Shown piece by piece: positions 30,477-39,765 of a DNA stretch of 64,000 nt. Positions within the stretch are counted from its first letter, which is position 1, and every line of letters starts with the position of its first letter. Made by a program: the position numbers and the translations under genes. This DNA is from Bacteroidia bacterium (GTDB lineage Bacteria > Bacteroidota > Bacteroidia > J057), in NCBI GenBank assembly GCA_022760475.1, contig JALEFZ010000073.1, positions 1 through 64,000 on the forward strand. The letters run 5' to 3'. The notes under the pieces are model-generated. The model saw nothing but the letters and a program-made list of their open reading frames with translations, was not told the DNA's origin and made no database searches.

Positions 30477-31151
30477 CTAATTCCTCCGAGCATTCTCCAA
30501 TACCGAGATCGCCTCCTTAGGCATTACCACCTTGCTTTCAGCGACCCGGATGTCTTCCTGTATCATGCTGACCTTAAAACTGCTTTTCACTCCCATGAAT
30601 TTCGCTTCCCCCTTATATGCCAAGCCTTTATATACCCAGCTTATCCCTCCCAATGCTTTGTATTTCGTGCAGATCCTGCCATCAACTTGCTCTGTACCAA
30701 GATTTTCTCCGCCAAACCATTGCTCTACCATCTTCTCCTCATTTTTGATAAAATCCTTCCCATCCATGTCAGCAGCAGTTTTTGGCAAGGGATTGTTGAT
30801 TCGGGTATAGACCATATCCTTGGGCGTGAAGCTATACATATTGGCACCATCAAGGATTTGTATGGTCTTAGGCTGAAGGCCTTTTTTCCCTTTTAATGCC
30901 TTCTTTTTATCATACATATAGATTCCCTCACGAAATCCCCAATTGTCCCAATAAATCGTATCTATCGTAGCTCCAAACCCTTCATTTACAACTACTCGTT
31001 TTCCTGATTTAATCAGGTACCTTTTTAGCCCTTTTTCGATGAAGTAATCATATTTCTCTCCCTCTTTACCAATCATATTGTCAAGGGTAAACTGGGCAAA
31101 GGAGCTTAGGCAAAAGAAAATTGATAGGGTTAATAGCAGAATGTTTTTCAT
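30477..31151 (-). CDS. Secreted protein of unknown function
   Basis: 224 residues with a signal peptide (1-19, SSFAQ). The mature part is beta-rich and basic (YDYFIEKGLKRYLIKSGKRVVV, GLAYKGEAKFMGVKSSFKVSMIQED). I see no catalytic motif. It resembles LolA-like/DUF4412-type periplasmic proteins in rhythm, but this is not secure. Convergent with DUF445. Confidence 0.65.
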   Translation of the reverse strand: MKNILLLTLSIFFCLSSFAQFTLDNMIGKEGEKYDYFIEKGLKRYLIKSGKRVVVNEGFGATIDTIYWDNWGFREGIYMYDKKKALKGKKGLQPKTIQILDGANMYSFTPKDMVYTRINNPLPKTAADMDGKDFIKNEEKMVEQWFGGENLGTEQVDGRICTKYKALGGISWVYKGLAYKGEAKFMGVKSSFKVSMIQEDIRVAESKVVMPKEAISVLENARRN

Positions 31152-31248
31152 TTTTTCAGGCTTAAAGGTTAAACAAGTAGGGAACTAGATCCCTGCATTC
31201 ACTTTAATATCAGTAATAAACTTCTTTGTTACCCCCCTAACGCCAAAA

Positions 31249-31272
31249 AGCCCGAAAAATAATTTTCGGGCT
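31249..31272 (-). terminator. Rho-independent terminator
   Basis: AGCCCGAAAA (31249-31258) and TTTTCGGGCT (31263-31272) with a 4-nt loop; on the minus strand the stem runs into TTTTT. It lies 30 bp past the stop of the 642-residue lipoprotein gene. Confidence 0.85.
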
Positions 31273-31301
31273 ATTGCGATATCTCAACCATATGCAACCT
31301 C

Positions 31302-33230
31302 CTATTGCAATGGCTGCTCAAGATTTTTATTGTTGTCTCTAAGGTACCTAACATAGCCCATCGGAGAAACTACCCCGTCAAGAGTTCCCGGAGTATTCAG
31401 TCCGATTTCTTCTGCCACATCAGCCGCATAACTCACACAATCATTCAAGCCCAAAAAATAACCATCCTTTTCGATATTAATGGCCTTGTCAAAAAGCTCC
31501 TTACTTACCTTTGCAGAGAAATTAATCTTTGAAGCTGGAACTAAAAAATCCTCTTCGGACAACTTGCTAGACTGAAAATCAAAATAACCCTTAGGACTAA
31601 ATCCTCTAACCCTAATGGCTTTGTTATTCTTGTAAAACCCTACAAAAATGTGCCCAGGAGCTGATTTTGCATCCTCTCCATTGGTCTTCTGATACTTCGT
31701 TCCAGGCGGGTATGCGTAAAAGACTACCCTGTATTCAGAACAAAGATCCTCCTCTGTCAAGACCTCACCCGACTGAAAACGCAGGGCGCGCTCCATCAGT
31801 TTAGACTTGCTCATGTTGCCATCAATCGCCATGATATACCTCCCGTTGGGATAGTTGATTTCATTCATTCCAATAAAAGGCACACGAACAAAAAATCCAC
31901 TCTGGTTCCCCACAGAAACAGATTCCTTGTTTCCACCTGTTTCTTTGGCATACATGTCGTTATAAATGAAGCTACGCTTTTCAGGAGTCAGGATGTCAAA
32001 TGCAGCGTAAGACCACGACCTTTTCAGGTCAGTATTGTAAAAGTCCATATAGGACTCTGTGTGTCCCACCATGGCTTTGGCCCAGTTTCGATAGCCCTTA
32101 GACCGGGCATAATCCCAACCCAAAAGCCTGGAGTTTTGCCCCAAAAATACATCGCCATATCCCAGACATTCGGGAAGGGTGAAGAAAGAGTTGTGGAATT
32201 CATTATTGGCAAACATGCCCTCTCCCTTCCCAATACCAGCCAGATAGCCCAAAATTTCTTCATCAGTTTTATCAGTAGATTGAGAGAAGTAGACATACTC
32301 GCCAGCTTCATCTACCAGTATGAAGTAAGTCCTGACATACCCCTTACGAGGCTCAATCAATACTTTGTACCCATACAATGGAGATGCTGCCTCAACGGTT
32401 ATTTTTTCAAATACCTCCTGGATATACCTACCGGTATTAAGGATTTGAGCCGCATAAAACCACGCTATGTTGTCAGCTTTGACCGGAGGTTGGTTGGGAC
32501 TATTCTGGGTGAGGATTGCACGAGGAACTTCATCCAGTTTATGCCCTTTTTTCAATTTTAAAATTTCAATCGTAACCTGATCCTGATATAGGTTGTCCTT
32601 GAAAATCACCTCAGCCATCGCACTTGCTTGTCGAGCGACCTCCCTTTTGCTTATCCCTCTTGGAAGGTCAAGTTTAGTATTGTTGTAGCTTCGGTATTTT
32701 CTATAAGGAATTTGGTCTGAAGGAAAGTTGAAAATAAAGGCCTTTTCAACGTTAAACATATTTGTCTGTGGGAATTTTCGCACCACATCATATACATTGC
32801 CAGGTAGGTCAGGCGTTTCGGTTGCAATTTTCTCTACTTCATTGGACTGATCAACTTCTTCTATGATTTCAAAATCCTGGATCGACAAATAGTCTACCAT
32901 TTTCAACCCAGTTAGAGAATAACGGCTTTCAAGGGTATCAATAGCAATTTTTACTTTTTGAGAATCTGCCTCTGCTTCACTGAGTATGACGAACCACTGA
33001 TTGCTGGATTCTCCAGTATCCCGAAGGGTAACCGCGTAAGCACGCACTTTCATTTCCGTTAGCCTGTCCAGAATGGACGTGGCCTGGAAATAACTCCTGA
33101 CCCTTGTCAACTCAATTGCGTAAGGCTTTTCTGCGGAAAATTTTTCAATTTCTTTGCTGCAGGAAGTAAATAATACTAGCAGCATTAATGGCAGCAACTG
33201 CCAGTGTAGTTTGGGTATGATTCTATTCAT
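31302..33230 (-). CDS. Large lipoprotein with permuted papain-like C-terminal domain
   Basis: 642 residues. Lipoprotein signal with lipobox LFTSC (C24). The first 130 residues include a small alpha/beta region with SPOR-like rhythm (AIELTRVRSYFQATSILDRLTEMKVRAYAVTLRD). The C-terminal part has His in SAPGHIFVGFY (H527) followed 71 residues later by Cys in LNDCVSYAADVAEEIGL (C598). The His-before-Cys order is that of permuted NlpC/P60-like hydrolases (YiiX/LRAT type). The long middle (about 150-520) is unrecognised. Probably a cell-envelope hydrolase or amidase; substrate unknown. Confidence 0.65.
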   Translation of the reverse strand: MNRIIPKLHWQLLPLMLLVLFTSCSKEIEKFSAEKPYAIELTRVRSYFQATSILDRLTEMKVRAYAVTLRDTGESSNQWFVILSEAEADSQKVKIAIDTLESRYSLTGLKMVDYLSIQDFEIIEEVDQSNEVEKIATETPDLPGNVYDVVRKFPQTNMFNVEKAFIFNFPSDQIPYRKYRSYNNTKLDLPRGISKREVARQASAMAEVIFKDNLYQDQVTIEILKLKKGHKLDEVPRAILTQNSPNQPPVKADNIAWFYAAQILNTGRYIQEVFEKITVEAASPLYGYKVLIEPRKGYVRTYFILVDEAGEYVYFSQSTDKTDEEILGYLAGIGKGEGMFANNEFHNSFFTLPECLGYGDVFLGQNSRLLGWDYARSKGYRNWAKAMVGHTESYMDFYNTDLKRSWSYAAFDILTPEKRSFIYNDMYAKETGGNKESVSVGNQSGFFVRVPFIGMNEINYPNGRYIMAIDGNMSKSKLMERALRFQSGEVLTEEDLCSEYRVVFYAYPPGTKYQKTNGEDAKSAPGHIFVGFYKNNKAIRVRGFSPKGYFDFQSSKLSEEDFLVPASKINFSAKVSKELFDKAINIEKDGYFLGLNDCVSYAADVAEEIGLNTPGTLDGVVSPMGYVRYLRDNNKNLEQPLQ

Positions 33231-33465
33231 ATGCTTATGATTGATGGACTAAAAATATTTCTATCTATATGCTACTGCCGGGGAACTGTGCAATAGTATC
33301 GTTAATTATCTTCTTAATATTTATCTGAAAACTATCTGATATCTGAAAATACTAAAATTCTCTCAGCTAAAGCGAAATCTGCCCAATGAAGGAAGCATTT
33401 ACATTATTTTGACCTTATTAACGCTAAATCATTTCCTGTATTATAAGCTAATTTTTCCTTTACCC

Positions 33466-34182
33466 CTATGACCGTAACCTATCCTTGGGTTTGGTCGCTA
33501 CAAAATCCTTTAAATAAAAAGGCTCAAACAATACCTGATCTTCAAAATCTCCTTCCTCAAATTTCTTCAACAAAGTTGGTCCAAGATTGACAGCTGTAGA
33601 CAAAACATGTGGCAGAAAAATAGCTTGCTCATTGCCTACGAACAGAGGTTCAGCCTTCGAAGCACCATCACCAACAAATATCACTTTTCGCTCAGCCAAC
33701 AAATTCTGAAAAGAGTCCTCTTCCAGAATATGTGCATGGATGTCCCCCATTCTTTTGATCCCTGAATCATAGCTGGCTGTATAGACCTCCATCCTCCTTG
33801 CATCGATCATTGGACAAATGAAAGCATCCAACTGCCTGGCCATTACTTCTACCTGTCTAGCAAGGATTTCAAGGCTATCCAAAGCCAGCAAGGGTTTTCC
33901 CAAAGCCAGACACAAACCTTTGGCACTAGACACCCCTACACGCAATCCTGTATATGAACCCGGCCCCTTACTTACCGCAATTGCATCAATGACAGATTTA
34001 TCTACCTGAAGTTGCTCCAATAACGTGCTAATCATAGGCAATAAAAGACGCGCATGGGTACGTCCTACATGGATATCAGTATGCCCCATCAATTTATCTC
34101 CATTGTATAAGGCAACTGAGCCCACCGCAGTAGCCGATTCAATCATCAGGATATAAGGTCCTTGCCCCTCGAGTTTTTTCAT
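33466..34182 (-). CDS. tsaB: tRNA threonylcarbamoyladenosine biosynthesis protein TsaB
   Basis: 238 residues of the TsaB family, the partner of TsaD and TsaE in making t6A37 in ANN-decoding tRNAs. Motifs: LMIESATAVGSVALY, GRTHARLLLPMISTLL, AVSKGPGSYTGLRVGVSSAKGLCLAL. It is a catalytically inactive ASKHA-fold subunit. M1 is followed by a short non-homologous lead (KKLEGQGPY). Divergent from the NFACT gene; no tsaD or tsaE in the window. Confidence 0.94.
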   Translation of the reverse strand: MKKLEGQGPYILMIESATAVGSVALYNGDKLMGHTDIHVGRTHARLLLPMISTLLEQLQVDKSVIDAIAVSKGPGSYTGLRVGVSSAKGLCLALGKPLLALDSLEILARQVEVMARQLDAFICPMIDARRMEVYTASYDSGIKRMGDIHAHILEEDSFQNLLAERKVIFVGDGASKAEPLFVGNEQAIFLPHVLSTAVNLGPTLLKKFEEGDFEDQVLFEPFYLKDFVATKPKDRLRS

Positions 34183-34308
34183 GAGACAAAGTTAAGGGAT
34201 TTGCTTCAAACCCTTTTAGCTATTTGCCCGTTATAGTAGCATTGCATTTATTTGTGATTATCACTCCACTCATCTGAAAAACATACCCTTTAATTTTTAT
34301 ATGATAGT

Positions 34309-35898
34309 ATGCACTTTCACCACTACACATTGGTACGACTGGGAGAGTTTCTCCTGGACCGCTTCAAAGGCGGGTGCATACAAGCTGCATTTTCCCAAAA
34401 CAGAAATGAGCTGATCATTGAAATCGAGGGCATATACCTTCGTATTGGCTGCCATACCCCACATACCTATGTCGTTCCTGTGTACGTGCACTCCAAAGCC
34501 AGAAAGAATGTAGTAGACCTATTCGAGCCTGCCTACCAACTCCAGCTAACCAACGTGAGGACGGTTCCCTATGAGAGGATACTCATCCTGGAACTGGAAA
34601 ATGGATATGACTTTGTCTTGAAAATGCATGGATTACGAGCCAATGTCTTGCTGAGAAGGAATGGTGAAGTCATCGAATTATTCAATAACCAACAAGAATC
34701 TGATTGGGAGTTTCAGGAAGCAGCAGGCCCCTATAACCCGGACGCCACTCAAGTAGAATCCCCTGTTGATGAAAAAGAAGTACGACAGAGCCTGAAAAAG
34801 ATTTCCCTGATTTATGAAAAGTATTTTGCAGCAAGGGTGTTTTCCAAGATTCAAAAGGGCAATTCATTCAAAAAAGGCTTTGAAAAGGTAAAGGAAGAGT
34901 CCCTGGATGAACACTACTTTCTCGTAAAGGAGAAAGACAGGATAAAGTTCTATATGTTCCCACCCGATGCAGCCGCTGACTCCTTCCTACAAAGTGGAAT
35001 TGATGAAGCCCTCAGGCAATGGCTAAAATTTACCTTCCAGTTCGACTCCTATCGCTTCCAATTCAAGTCCGTCGAAAAAGAAATTTCCAAACCCTATAAA
35101 AAGTACAAAAAGGTCTATGAGTCCTATTTAAAAAACATTGAGCAACTCGAAACAGAAAGAAGTCCCGAAGAAATTGGACACCTTTTAATGGCAAACCTGC
35201 ACAACATTCCCCCCAATCAAAAAAAGGTCAAGCTCCATGATTTCTACCTGGATCAGGAAATTGATGTAAAACTTGATCCACTCCTGAATCCACAAGAAAA
35301 TGCCAAAAAATATTACGACAAGCATAAAATGAGGCGATCCAGACTCGCTTACCTCAAAGAACAACTAGAGGATATAGAAAATAAGCTGCTCCAGGCAGAG
35401 GAGGATTACGAAGAATTTCACCGACTGTCCTTCCCAGAAAAATTGTCTTTTAATCAGGATGGCTTCCTCTTCCAGGAGCTAAAAAGCATGAAGCAGTTTT
35501 ACCGGAGATTCAAAAAGGAACTCAAAGAAGCAGAGGAAGATAGAAGCCCGTTCAGGCATTACAAAAGAAGTGGATTTGAGATTTTTGTAGGAAAAAATGC
35601 CCGCAACAACGATGAGCTTAGCTTCAAATTTGCCAACAAAAATGACACCTGGCTTCATGCCAAGGACGTAACTGGCTCACATGTGATCATTCGCCACAAG
35701 GCAGGAAAAGACCTACCTATTGAAGTCCTTGAGTTTGCCGCACAGTTGGCAGCTTTTTATTCCAAAAGAAAAAACGATACACTTGTACCCGTTCAGTATA
35801 CTCCACGTAAATATATCCGTAAGCGCAAAGGTGATCCACCAGGAATGGTAGCTGTAGATCGAGAGAAGGTGATCATGGTGGAACCTGTGAGAGAATAG
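34309..35898 (+). CDS. NFACT (RqcH/Rqc2-like) family protein
   Basis: 529 residues: an NFACT-N-like domain (about 1-230), a long coiled coil (about 255-405, with KYKKVYESYLKNIEQLETER and RLAYLKEQLEDIENKLLQAEED), and an NFACT-R/DUF814 domain (about 420-529: FEIFVGKNARNNDELSFKFA, TWLHAKDVTGSHVIIRH). Rqc2/RqcH proteins bind stalled 50S-peptidyl-tRNA and recruit tRNA to tag nascent chains. At the position of the D-R pair needed for tailing in RqcH, this protein appears to have E89-R90 (PYERILILEL). The helix-hairpin-helix part is not evident. Call is secure at family level; tailing activity is uncertain. Confidence 0.85.
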   Translation: MHFHHYTLVRLGEFLLDRFKGGCIQAAFSQNRNELIIEIEGIYLRIGCHTPHTYVVPVYVHSKARKNVVDLFEPAYQLQLTNVRTVPYERILILELENGYDFVLKMHGLRANVLLRRNGEVIELFNNQQESDWEFQEAAGPYNPDATQVESPVDEKEVRQSLKKISLIYEKYFAARVFSKIQKGNSFKKGFEKVKEESLDEHYFLVKEKDRIKFYMFPPDAAADSFLQSGIDEALRQWLKFTFQFDSYRFQFKSVEKEISKPYKKYKKVYESYLKNIEQLETERSPEEIGHLLMANLHNIPPNQKKVKLHDFYLDQEIDVKLDPLLNPQENAKKYYDKHKMRRSRLAYLKEQLEDIENKLLQAEEDYEEFHRLSFPEKLSFNQDGFLFQELKSMKQFYRRFKKELKEAEEDRSPFRHYKRSGFEIFVGKNARNNDELSFKFANKNDTWLHAKDVTGSHVIIRHKAGKDLPIEVLEFAAQLAAFYSKRKNDTLVPVQYTPRKYIRKRKGDPPGMVAVDREKVIMVEPVRE

Positions 35899-36195
35899 CA
35901 AAATAGTCTATAAGTCCGTTTATCCGAAAACTTGCTCAGTCCCCTATCAATTATCCTTGTTCTTTGGTTTTTCCTTAGATTCCTCCTTTTTGTCTTTTTG
36001 AGGCTCTTTGGTGAAAAATTCCTTTACATCAATTTCCTTAATTTTATCTGTGATTCGGGGCTTCATAACGATTCAATTACATAAATAAACAAATGATTAA
36101 CTGGTGATTATCTTAATATAAGAAATATGAACAAATTATAAATACTGTTTCCTTCATATTTCCTGATGACTAGCCAATTAACTCCAGACTTTCCC
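35899..36195. other. Spacer of about 300 bp with one charged micro-ORF
   Basis: Between the NFACT gene and the endonuclease/phosphatase-family gene. The only coding signal is the 39-codon minus-strand frame at 35947-36066. The rest is AT-rich and presumably carries the promoters of the micro-ORF and of the 36196 gene; no clear boxes seen. Confidence 0.45.
35947..36066 (-). CDS. Possible 39-residue highly charged protein
   Basis: ATG at 36066 and TGA at 35947-35949 enclose 39 codons. The product is mostly Lys and Glu with a regular opening (MKPRITDKIKEIDVKEFF) that could form an amphipathic helix, then a KEEPKD-type disordered tail. No signal peptide. It stands alone on its strand in an intergenic space, and its composition is coding-like for a small basic/acidic protein. 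Function unknown. Confidence 0.4.
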   Translation of the reverse strand: MKPRITDKIKEIDVKEFFTKEPQKDKKEESKEKPKNKDN

Positions 36196-37179
36196 ATGAA
36201 AACCAAAATCACAAACGTATTAGTAGGCTTGATTATTGGAATTGGACTGCTTACTGTGCTTGGTCAAACACACTTTTTGTTAGGTAGCATGCTCGGCTTT
36301 CTTCAATTTCCATTAATGCTAATGGGCTTGCTAATTTTATGGACTAGGCGTAAAAAGGGCTTCAAAAATATCGACAAAGCCCTCGCATTTATCCTCCTGA
36401 TACTTTTTGTGAATGCGGTGGTAGACAGAACCCAACGCCTAAGATGGGTCCCCCTCTCAAAAAATACCAAGGAAATATCACTGACTTCTTACAACCTTTT
36501 CTTCAAAAATAATTATAAGCAAAACATCCTTAATGAGATAAAAGCCAACGAAACAGACCTGCTTTTTGTACAAGAACTCACCCCTGCCTGGAAAAACAAG
36601 CTGGCTCCCTTACTGGCAAGGCGTTACAAATATCAAAAAGACTTGCGATCCAGGTATACCTATGGGATTGGGATATACTCCAAATACCCAATTATTTCCT
36701 ACAAAATGCTGCGAAACACCGCCAAGCAGCCATTCTGCCAGATTGCCGAGATCAGCATAAACAATCAAAAGGTAGTTTTTGTCAATGTACACCTCGCTTC
36801 TCCTGCTGTTGCAGTCGAAAATCCGGATCGTTTTTTCTCTTTGTATGCTCAAAATTACAAGGATAGGAAAAACCAAATGGAAGAGTTGCAAGCCTATTTG
36901 GACAAAAACCACTCAGGACAGGCCATGGTCATGGTTGGAGACCTTAATACCCCCAGAATGGAACCACTTTACAGGAAGTTGAGGCATCGTTGGGCGGACC
37001 TGTACAAGAAAACTGGCTATGGCCCTGGCTGGACCTTTCCAAATATTGAACAGTTGCCCATGCCTTTGATTACCCTTGATTATATCCTTTACAGGGGGAA
37101 AATTAAAGGGAAATCTTTCAAAGTATTGCCGGGAAGCAGCTCTGATCATCTTGCCATTTATGGTAAACTCCAGCTTTAG
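36196..37179 (+). CDS. Membrane-anchored endonuclease/exonuclease/phosphatase family protein
   Basis: 327 residues from the ATG at 36196, preferred because a hydrophobic helix follows directly; an ATG 30 bp earlier is in frame. Three N-terminal transmembrane helices (about 5-28, 31-50, 62-78) precede an EEP domain. Motifs: TSYNLFF, LLFVQEL (metal-binding Glu), GIGIYSKYPI, FVNVHLASP, MVMVGDLNTPRM (Asp/Asn), LDYILYRG and a terminal GSSSDHLAIYG (catalytic Asp-His). The membrane-tethered form is common in Bacteroidota. Substrate (nucleic acid, phospholipid or other phosphodiester) cannot be told. Confidence 0.88.
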   Translation: MKTKITNVLVGLIIGIGLLTVLGQTHFLLGSMLGFLQFPLMLMGLLILWTRRKKGFKNIDKALAFILLILFVNAVVDRTQRLRWVPLSKNTKEISLTSYNLFFKNNYKQNILNEIKANETDLLFVQELTPAWKNKLAPLLARRYKYQKDLRSRYTYGIGIYSKYPIISYKMLRNTAKQPFCQIAEISINNQKVVFVNVHLASPAVAVENPDRFFSLYAQNYKDRKNQMEELQAYLDKNHSGQAMVMVGDLNTPRMEPLYRKLRHRWADLYKKTGYGPGWTFPNIEQLPMPLITLDYILYRGKIKGKSFKVLPGSSSDHLAIYGKLQL

Positions 37180-37220
37180 TCCCGACACAGGATTTTCACT
37201 TTTGCCAAAAAGTTGTTTGT

Positions 37221-37769
37221 TTGGGAAAAAGGAAAGGAATGACACAGGCTGATGTAGATCTTTTGGCGCAGGTAAGGCAGAATCCTGACATTTGGGATAA
37301 TTTTGCTGATAGAGAAGGCCTTGACGCGAAATCACTTCAATTTAATAGACAAAGACTTCTAAAGGTATTAATAAAAGACCTGAGGATTGAGGAGGATTAC
37401 GAATTGGTAAAATATCTTTTCAAGCAAGAATTAATTCTAAGAAAAAGATTATCTCCTGTTTATCCGGAAGGATACGACAAGACGCTTATTTACCTAGGTG
37501 CATTCCTTTTGGTAAAATTCAGGCAAGTTGAAGACTTGTGGAGATTTGTAGAGCTCAAAAGCCTGGATGAAAATTCCGATAAGGAATTCGACCTGGAACA
37601 TCTACTCGCTTTGGGTATTGATAAAGTCTACAACCTAATGGCTAAAACTGACAATCCCTTGCAATTCAAAGCTGCCCGCCTCATAGGGAAAAGGCCTGAA
37701 AATGCCCCATTCACTGAAGAACAACTCAGGAAGTGGGAAGAATCCAAGGCGACTTCATTTGGTCAATAA
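37221..37769 (+). CDS. Unknown soluble protein
   Basis: 182 residues with no signal peptide or membrane helix; mostly helical and charged. M7 (37239) is a plausible alternative start. The core (YELVKYLFKQELILRKRLSPVYPEGYDKTLIYLGAFLLVKFRQVEDLWRF) may be a helical-repeat fold. It follows the EEP gene by 41 bp and converges with a membrane-protein gene 28 bp downstream. No family recognised. Confidence 0.6.
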   Translation: MGKRKGMTQADVDLLAQVRQNPDIWDNFADREGLDAKSLQFNRQRLLKVLIKDLRIEEDYELVKYLFKQELILRKRLSPVYPEGYDKTLIYLGAFLLVKFRQVEDLWRFVELKSLDENSDKEFDLEHLLALGIDKVYNLMAKTDNPLQFKAARLIGKRPENAPFTEEQLRKWEESKATSFGQ

Positions 37770-37797
37770 AAACTCAGCAAAAAAACCTTCCAACTTC

Positions 37798-38523
37798 CTA
37801 CATAATGCCCCAACTGATGGCAAGCATGCTTAAAATCTTGATTAAAGTAGCTCCCATAGGAATGAAGGCTAGGTTCATCAAGCGCTTGGTCTTTCGATCA
37901 ACAGAGGTACTTTTTTGAATCTCATTGTAAGACCAAAGCAGCAAACCGATTAGGATGATACCACCGGGTACGACTATGGTTGGTTCTTTCAGGATAAATA
38001 CCAATCCCATCAACACAACAGAAAAGATACCAATATAGGCCTGCCTTTTGGCCTGATCTTCCGGTTGGGTATGAATGGGAGTAATTTTACCAAGTACTTC
38101 AACCAACTCCCTTCTGGAATTCACATGAGCAGGTATCTTAATGCTTAGGTTATTACTTTCTGAAATAATGATCAGGTTACCTTCAATATCTTCTACCACA
38201 GCTGAAATCTGCTCCTTTGAGATGCGTATGCTTTGGGTTTCCTCCTGATAACTAACAAAGTTTTCCCCATCAGTCTGGAGCGAATAGGATTTCATGAGAC
38301 GCTCTTGATAATTCAGACTCTGCCTTACACCCGCATAAAGCGCAACCAGGCCTAACAACAAAGATATTGCAAGTGGCAAGATCGCACTGCCTGAAAACCC
38401 AACATTTACAAGTGGAATAGAGATGCCAACCAAAACCGCTACAAGAAGGTACTTTCCTTGAGACTTCAGGCGAGTCATGTGGGATGCCCTGAATTTTCGG
38501 AGGTTAACTGTATAAGTTTTCAT
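37798..38523 (-). CDS. Membrane protein with cytosolic PH-like domain
   Basis: 241 residues. Paired transmembrane helices at about 25-45 and 47-66, a soluble beta-rich middle (about 78-145: SLQTDGENFVSYQEETQSIRISKEQISAVVEDIEGNLIIIS) resembling bacterial PH-like domains, then two or three helices at about 162-200 and 220-240. Role unknown. Convergent with the 37221 gene. Confidence 0.65.
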   Translation of the reverse strand: MKTYTVNLRKFRASHMTRLKSQGKYLLVAVLVGISIPLVNVGFSGSAILPLAISLLLGLVALYAGVRQSLNYQERLMKSYSLQTDGENFVSYQEETQSIRISKEQISAVVEDIEGNLIIISESNNLSIKIPAHVNSRRELVEVLGKITPIHTQPEDQAKRQAYIGIFSVVLMGLVFILKEPTIVVPGGIILIGLLLWSYNEIQKSTSVDRKTKRLMNLAFIPMGATLIKILSMLAISWGIM

Positions 38524-38697
38524 GTTTCTATGGTTTTGGAGGAATGAATTTCTAGCCTATATACCTCTATACGACACTTTAAATAAAAATAATCAAAAAA
38601 TCTTCATTTTTTTCATCCGTTTCCTCGCCCCCAAATGTCAGAGTTGCAAATGACTGATTTAGCAGATCAGTTTTTGTTAACCATTAATTGAAATCTG

Positions 38698-39303
38698 ATG
38701 AAACGTATTATTATCTCAACCCTTGCACTGATCATAATCCTGATGGCCAGTTGCACATCTGAGGCACAGCTTTCCTCCATGGATGAAATGAAGGCGAAAC
38801 TTCAATCTCTTTCCGGTACCTACCAGGATTTACAGCCTTATGCTTATGGAGATGCCTTTGGTCAACGAGTATTCACCTTCGAAAAGGGTACTTGGAGCCT
38901 GGACTTTACCCTTGGCCTCGATTCCAAACTGGAAAACAAGCTTTTTAGCTTTCGAACCTTCGGAACCTATAAAGTTGGGGAAGCATCCAAAGTAGTTGAA
39001 GGTGCATTCGAAGCGCTTTTCCTGGAAGAAAAGAAGTTTCTGACCTTACACGCTACGGATTCGGGCCTTATCAGTGCGTTTGGCTTTACAGCATGTGGCT
39101 TAACCCCAGGCCAAGAGACTGACATCAGTCAGTCAGGATGTGCCCTATGGGCAAGTGTAGCAGCATGCAATGAGGATCACGACCTCCTCTCACTCGATGA
39201 AGATGGCGGACTCCGCTTTGGAGTTCGTCCAGCGGATAACAACATGTGTAGCCCTGAAAGACGCCCAACCCAACTTACCCCAGCTGTAACTAAAACCAAA
39301 TAA
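38698..39303 (+). CDS. Secreted lipoprotein of unknown function
   Basis: 201 residues. Lipoprotein signal with lipobox LMASC (C19). The mature part has a beta-sheet-rich middle (RVFTFEKGTWSLDFTLGLD...FRTFGTYKVGEASK) faintly like APCDD1-type domains, and several later Cys (TACGLTP, SGCALW, AACNED, NMCSP) that could form disulphides. The Pro/Thr-rich C-terminus is low-complexity. It is the first gene of the plus-strand run to 46.6 kb. Confidence 0.65.
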   Translation: MKRIIISTLALIIILMASCTSEAQLSSMDEMKAKLQSLSGTYQDLQPYAYGDAFGQRVFTFEKGTWSLDFTLGLDSKLENKLFSFRTFGTYKVGEASKVVEGAFEALFLEEKKFLTLHATDSGLISAFGFTACGLTPGQETDISQSGCALWASVAACNEDHDLLSLDEDGGLRFGVRPADNNMCSPERRPTQLTPAVTKTK

Positions 39304-39328
39304 GTACCACCAATCAATATTTACCATT

Positions 39329-39712
39329 ATGCTATTATACCAAGACAATAACTACCGAGTAGAATTTAGCTCAGAAAAAGCCATCCTGCATTTTTCATGG
39401 GAAGATGGACACAAAAACATGAGCTATGATGATTTCAAAGAGGCTTGCTGTAATTATCTGGGATACGGATTTGAGTATCAGGCAAAAAACTTTGTGATCG
39501 ACGTTCGCAACTTCCAGCTTAATCTGCCGCCTGATTTTCCCGATTGGCAAAAGAATGAGCATTACCCAAGGTACTACAAATTGGGCGTAGAAAAGGTCGC
39601 TTATCTGATGCCAGAGGCCTACATTCCCAATGCAAAAGAAATTGAAAAAGAAGATGGAAAATTTGAATTAAAGAATTTTGCCAACTCAGAACTTGCCTTA
39701 AATTGGATATAA
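39329..39712 (+). CDS. SpoIIAA/STAS-like protein
   Basis: 127 residues, soluble. The pattern (NYRVEFSSEKAILHFSWEDGHKNMSYDDFKEAC...AKNFVIDVRNFQ...VEKVAYLMPEAYI) fits the alpha/beta SpoIIAA-like/STAS fold often found as single-domain proteins in Bacteroidota. No conserved phospho-Ser is evident. 25 bp after the preceding lipoprotein gene and 53 bp before the sigma-factor gene, so it may share a transcript. Function unknown. Confidence 0.55.
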   Translation: MLLYQDNNYRVEFSSEKAILHFSWEDGHKNMSYDDFKEACCNYLGYGFEYQAKNFVIDVRNFQLNLPPDFPDWQKNEHYPRYYKLGVEKVAYLMPEAYIPNAKEIEKEDGKFELKNFANSELALNWI

Positions 39713-39765
39713 GCTGCCTGGCATCCCTCATTTTGTAGGGATGCCTTGGCATACAAACCATTCTT

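Noticed and set aside
32061..32561. 166-codon plus-strand frame
   Set aside because: Antisense to the 642-residue lipoprotein gene; Cys/Phe-rich translation typical of a shadow frame.
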